DNA of 64,000 nucleotides from contig MNCI01010462.1 of NCBI GenBank assembly GCA_015680685.1, positions 503,665 through 567,664 on the forward strand, given 5' to 3'. A program made the position numbers and the translations under genes. The stretch comes from Gnetum montanum. Taxonomy: Eukaryota; Streptophyta; Gnetopsida; Gnetales; Gnetaceae. The notes beneath the pieces are model-generated. The model searched no databases. It was given only the letters and a program-made list of their open reading frames with translations, and was not told the DNA's origin. Below, in pieces: positions 58,751 through 64,000 of this stretch (positions are counted from its first letter, which is position 1; each line of letters begins with the position of its first letter).

Positions 58751-58755
58751 CCATG
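58751..58755. repeat. Right target-site duplication of E2 (CCATG)
   Basis: Direct repeat of 39859-39863, adjacent to the LTR end. Confidence 0.85.
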
Positions 58756-60854
58756 GCTCTAGGTCCTATATGTCCCCAACATTTATCATTATGAACTTTC
58801 TTAAGGACTATGAAAGCTTTGGTTTTACCTAAGCACACTAACAATATGTCACCATAAGTTTGTCAACATAATGTGTTATCACCTATGATGACATACTATT
58901 TTGATTATTTACCTACAACATACTTCTAAGAAGTAGTGACATTCTATGATCATTGACAATGTATGAGTTAAAATTTGATATCCTTATACCATTTCCTTAG
59001 AGGGATGATATTGAAGGAGGCTATAAAGTTATCCTTAGTGTTTTGCTTAATGGGAATAGCATAGTTCATGATTAAGGAAGGAAATATACTAAACACATGA
59101 GGCATCACACTAAGGGCTAAGGTTGCAGTAGCATTAGCTAGCATGTTCTCAGTATGGGGTACATGCTAGATACTAATGTTTATGATTTATTGTATCAGTT
59201 TCTTTCCTAGGTCATAGTAAGGTTCTGAATGTTTTACTTTACATGCATAGGCCTTAGTTACTTGGTTAATCACAAGTTTTTTATCACATTTCATCATTAG
59301 GCACTTGATTCCAAGGTCACAAGCTATCATCATTTTCTTGATCAATCCTTCATAATCTACCACATTATTGATACATGGGAATTTAAAATGGTAAGAGAAA
59401 GGTTGGATTTCACTAAATGGGATTGTTATGATGGTAGTAGCACTAGTTCATTGAATGGTTGAAGCTTCATCAAAGTGCATAACCACCCCATAGCCCTTAG
59501 GTATAGTTCTAATAATTTTGATGTGTTCATTTAAGGATTTAGGATATATGGGCACATGGTCTTCTACTAGTGAAACAGTAAGTTGTATGGCTATAGCTTG
59601 ACCATTCATTGATGGTTAAGAGATGTAATGAAGGAAAAACTCATTTGTTATGACATGTGAATGAGCTATATAGCTACTTTCATAGAGATTGATCATGATT
59701 ACTCTAAGGATGTTGTCTTTGCAAATGATGTTGACTTGGCTCTTAAAAAGATAATGCCACCACTTTGGTGTATTAGGTCTCATAGGTAATCAATGCATGG
59801 CTTAAGTAGTATATAGGTAACTTCACTCCATAATCTTGTTTTAGATAAAGCATAGAGGAAATAGACATGTTAGATATAGCAAGGTAGATGTAAAAAGGTT
59901 TATCCTTTTGCAATGAATAAACTATAGATATTTGTCGAAACTCTTACTTAAGGTTTTAAAAGGCTTCTTTGCATTGAGTTTTCCACTCATATTGAACTTC
60001 TTTATTAATCAAGTATTGCATGGATTGTAATTTATCCATAAGCCTAGTGATGAACCTATGAATAAATTGTAATCTACCTTACAATCCTCAAAGATCCTTA
60101 AGGTTAGTTGGTGGTGCCAAGTTAGATATGGCCTTAACTTTATCAGGATCAACACGTATTCCAAATTTGGATACTACAAAGCTAAGAATCTTACTAGTTT
60201 TTATGTTAAAGACACAATTTATGGGGTTACACCTAGGCTCATACTTGAGCCATCATTTAAGAACAAGGTTAATGTCATGTGCATGGTCATTATCAACTTT
60301 TGACTTAACAACTATATCATCTATGTAGTCATTGAGAAATCCTAATATATAATTACTAAAGATGTATGTAACTACTCTTTGGTAGATTTATCCTACATTA
60401 TTTAGGCCAAAGAACATCATGATGTAATAAAAGGTACCCCAAGGAGTCATGAAGGTTGTACTAGGTTGATGTTCTAGGTTAATCCTAATTTGGTTGTATC
60501 TAGAGAACCCATCCATGAAGGATAGTAAGGAGTGTCCAACAGTAGTGTTGATAAGTTGGTCAATACTAGCTAAAGTAAAATCATCCTTGATGGTTTTCTT
60601 ATTTAGGTCTCATAAATCAATACATATATGTATATTTCCATTTTTTTAGGAACTACCACTATATTAGAAACCAATTCTGCATAATCAACAACTCAAATGA
60701 AACTAGCTTGATATAGTTTTGTAATCTCGTCAAGAACTACTAGGGCTAAATATGACATAATCTTGTGAATTTGTTACTGAATAGGTCTAATACTAAGATC
60801 AAGTATGATGTTTTATTACACTAGGTATGGGTCAAGACCTAGAATATCTTCATA
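58756..60854 (-). pseudogene. Pol of element C, right part: integrase start, RNase H, reverse transcriptase
   Basis: This continues element C after E2. Minus-strand reading gives the end of the integrase finger region (58756-58900), RNase H blocks near 59100-59800, and RT with LNDYIDDIVVKSKVDNDHAH near 60330-60290, CVFNIKTSKILSFVVSKFGI and VDPDKVKAI. The last recognisable words match the linker of B (LDP and the ATATCTTCATA stretch). Element D cuts it there at 60855, so protease and gag are not in the window. Confidence 0.75.
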
Positions 60855-62259
60855 TGTATTACAACTAGAAAATTTGCTTACTGGAAAACTGAAGATCCTT
60901 GTGTAATGGTTTTAACCCCAGATCCCAAGAAACTATATGGAAAATAGGATCTATGTAACCTAGATGATTTAGTAGATCACACAGGGACTTAAGAAGGGTC
61001 AAGCAAGATAACAAAATGAAAATGCAAATACAAATCTAGAAAATATATGCATTGTAATGAAACAAATGAATAAAAATTGTACACAAATAGAATAGTAAAC
61101 TTTATTCTAATATAAATAAAGGAGTTTCAAGGAATATCTACAATATGTACCTAGATAATTAGTGGAGTTCACTTTTGTAGGGGTTTAGATTCCATTGAAA
61201 CTAATGGCTCTTGGTGCCACAGTTAGCTCTATGATTCAAAGGTTTTGCAACTCCCAATGTTGTTGGATCTTACTACTCTTTGCATCAAATTTATGAGATT
61301 TATGAGTGATTTCAAATCACAAAAGTAAGTAATGTTGGGAGTCTTGGTGCTCAAATGCTTAGATCTAATGCCAAAATCTCATGCAATCTCAAAGGGTGAT
61401 GTAACAATGGCTATGATGGCTACAAGTTCCATCCTAGTGGTTCAAGAAGTTATGTGTATGCAAGATTGTAATAAATCTCAAATGCAAAAATATTCGTAAA
61501 AATGCAAAAGTGTCTATGGTATTGGTGATTTATTTTTGTAGGAGTTTGACCTCAAATTTGGTTGTAAATTTTTCTTGATTTCTGATAGAATTCTGGGTAT
61601 GTGTAAGTGTTTGTAGGTGTACAAATCCAGTGGGTTACTATGTATGGTAGCTTTTGATATTCTTATTGCCTCAAAACCATTCCATTTACTAAAAATAATA
61701 AATGAGGATTTTACCCACTCTAGCTTCTTCCATCCACATTGGACCTTCCAACACAAAGCTAAAGTGTAGGGTTAATGCTTGAGTTGGAGTAGTACTGAAA
61801 TTCCAGGTCATACTATAGCAATGCTAGTGGGGTTAAGTAGCAATGGGGTTAAGTAGTAATGCTAGAGGGTAAGAGTTATATCTCCCACACTAGGCATGGG
61901 TGATGTTACAACCTCCAATGTAGGATATAGGTGGATCATACCCCCCATTGGTTTTTCTATCATAGTAAATGTTATACCCTCCCCCACCCCCCCTACAAAA
62001 CCCATTGAAATGCTAATTTTGGTAGTACAAAAAGGCATTTTCAACCTTTTCAAGTACAAATATAAGCATAATATGACTTTTTTCACCTAGTGATTGAGGC
62101 TTTAACCACTTATGAGGCATTTTTTAAATAACAAAAGCTAAAGTATATGACATTGCATCTCTTTGGTTGTAATATTAACATTTTACAATGATGTTTAACA
62201 TTACGTTTCATGGGGTAAGGTCTAAATAGGTTACAACATGCTTTTCTGGTGGTGTTTCA
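60855..62259 (-). mobile_element. 3' LTR of gypsy element D
   Basis: It starts TGTATTACAACTAGAAAA, aligned with the E1 start, followed by GGAAAACTGAAGATCC and TTTTAACCCC blocks, and ends GGTGTTTCA. It is followed by TTATCCCCTCTTTGTTGG, the polypurine tract on the minus strand. The integrase of D lies to the right, so this is its 3' LTR, inserted in the pol of element C. Confidence 0.7.
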
Positions 62260-63340
62260 TTATCCCCTCTTTGTTGGTGTGTAGAGGATTGACCTAAGGG
62301 AAACTAACAAAGAATACAAAACACCACTACAAGTCCATCACTAATGTTCCCTCGTCACACTCAGTTCAGTTTTGTTGAACCATGCCAAAGAGTTTTTGTG
62401 ATGATGGAATAATGATATGATGGGTAACGGTAATGAGGTTATGGAAGAACAATGTATTTCATTGTTAACATCATTTCTTTTCCATTGACATGTTGGTCAA
62501 TCAGTGATTTTGGTACTTTTTGTTCTTTTCAAAAGGTTGGTCATTCAACAAATGTGTTTAAGGCCCCAACATCTCTCTCCAAGGCTTCTTTGGCCACTAG
62601 GCTCCTTCCTTTGCATAGTTGGAGCCATTTGTTTACGCTTTTGGTCTACATTAACTTTTTCAGATTCTTTGCTATTTTCTTCTTCACTTTTTGATTGGGG
62701 TAAAACCTTCATTGGGTTCCTTTTTCAAAGTTGATCTAATTGCAATTTTTCAATTGAATCAGGTGTGTTACACCCAATGGACTTAGTGATTATTTCAATT
62801 AATGAGATGTGTTACATTCAATGGACTTGTGGGTGGAGCATGATGAAGGGATGTCATATGCTCACAATGCATGTGTCAAATACTGATCAACATTGATATT
62901 CAACATAAGGAACATTATTATTAGGCTATAGGGTTGGGTTCAGGAAGTGGGAATAGGAATGCAACAAAATAAGTAGTCTTGATAGAGTAGGACAAGCTCA
63001 CTGAATATTTTGCATTAAGGTCATGTGGTGACTTGCTACCATGATGAGTTGCACCTTTACAATGACTTTCAAGCTTCATCCTACAAGCACAACCTCAAGA
63101 GAATAAGAAAAAAACACAAATAAATCATGTTATTATAGTAGAATGCATATGGTCACAAAATGATTAGTAAATTAGGCTACCATAGGTTACACATGCCAAA
63201 AAGTTTAGTAGTTCTCTTGTTGTGCAAAATAGATCATGCAGGCTTACTTATTATTGGCTATGAAGGTTTTCGATATTAGCTATTGGTTCTGGAAGGCTAC
63301 ATGTAGTAATAATTTAGATAGGAATGATTAACCAAATTGG
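62260..63340 (-). other. 3' untranslated internal region of element D
   Basis: It has the same block order as in B and C (AACAAAGAATACAAAACACC, TTGAACCATGCCAAAGAG and the TTGGGGTAAAACCTTCATTG-like block). Open frames at 62452-62734 are short and overlap in two frames without family resemblance. Confidence 0.6.
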
Positions 63341-64000
63341 CCAACTTATTTTGATCCATATCTTCTATCCTAAATTCTTTGTTTTCATAGACCTTAGTGG
63401 CCAAGAAAGTTCCTTTCCAGTTGGATGAGAATTTGACTGCATGCTCATAGACAACCTTGAGGACTAGGTTACCTTCATTAATCTTACACTTTGTTAGGTT
63501 ATGGTGCTATTTCCATTTATATCTCTTATGCTATTTCTTGACATGAGTAAGCATTTGTACCCATTGCTCCTCTACCAAGTCTAGGTCCATGGTACACAAC
63601 TCCTTATTTTGTTCATCATTGATGATGTTTGACAATGGTACCTAGAGTGATGGTACCTACAATTCAAGAGGTAAATTAGCTTTAGAACCTTAAACCAAGC
63701 TATAAGTGGTTACATTAGATGAATTTCTTAAGGTTATTTCATAAGCGCAAAGTGCATGGATAAGCCAGTCATGCTAGTTGCATTTGCTATTATTCAACAT
63801 CTTTTTGAGCATGTTGATGATGGCCTTATTTCTTGCTTCAGCTTGTCCATTGGATTGAGGGTAATATGGTGATGAAAAAGAGTGCTTAATTCCTGAGTCA
63901 TGAAAAAAGATCTTCATTCCTTGACTACTAAATTGTGATGTATTATCTATGACTATGATCATAGGTATGCCAAAATAGACTACAATGTTATCAAGTATGA
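63341..64000 (-). pseudogene. Integrase of element D (partial, runs off the window)
   Basis: The core at 63962-63774 on the minus strand reads MIIVIDNTSQFSSQGMKIFF, then SGIKHSFSSPYYPQSNGQ and AEARNKAIINMLKKMLNN, with the second aspartate and the glutamate kept. The C-terminal module is at about 63380-63660. The zinc finger and the rest of pol lie beyond 64000. Confidence 0.78.

Noticed and set aside
62452-62734. Two overlapping frames of 76-80 codons
   Set aside because: They lie in the 3' UTR shared by elements B, C and D and the reading is not conserved in the other two copies.

Overview
The window looks like heterochromatic, repeat-dominated DNA from a land plant with a very large genome. 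A gymnosperm is my best guess, because many old, heavily decayed LTR retrotransposons are nested in each other, the base composition is AT-rich, and decay is dominated by C-to-T and G-to-A changes; the species cannot be read from the sequence. I see no intact host gene, no tRNA or rRNA and no CRISPR. Almost everything recognisable is Ty3/gypsy of the Tat type (two RNase H domains, no chromodomain), mostly on the minus strand, plus one probable Ty1/copia LTR.

Layout. 1-2793: 3' end and LTR of a copia-like element. 2806-4225: plus-strand gypsy pol remnant. 4226-9960: element B (minus; 3' LTR, 3' UTR, integrase, RNase H, RT). 10.06-12.7 kb: two decayed repeat arrays. 12762-29987: element E1, the youngest and best preserved, with 1.58-kb LTRs, primer-binding site, gag, protease, RT, dual RNase H and integrase. 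29988-33.9 kb: a stray copy of E1 3' internal sequence, then simple and periodic repeats. 33.9-36.76 kb: a plus-strand pseudogene related to the extra gene of E1. 36762-39863 and 58751-60854: element C, split by element E2 (39864-58750), which has two 1684-bp LTRs and a 5-bp CCATG target duplication. 60855-64000: 3' part of element D.

The main discovery is an extra gene in E1 on the strand opposite to gag-pol, placed between protease and reverse transcriptase (19935-23968, plus strand). It has its own TATA box, a good start context and about eight exons whose GT-AG junctions keep phase at every join but one. It begins with a plant-type FCP1/NIF-like (HAD phosphatase) domain that has lost catalytic acidic residues, followed by a long unrecognised region, a coiled coil and an acidic tail. 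E2 carries a homologue in the same place and orientation, and a third, more diverged copy lies at 33.9-36.76 kb. The capture is therefore older than the split of these elements. All copies here are broken by point stops.

Short related tandem repeats (core close to GCCAGTTTTACGTCATAGC) sit at the module borders of both E1 and E2: after integrase, and between the antisense gene and protease. LTRs of several families contain arrays of short CpG-containing palindromes that have decayed. One 174-bp perfect inverted copy of gag sequence bounded by single N bases is probably an assembly error.
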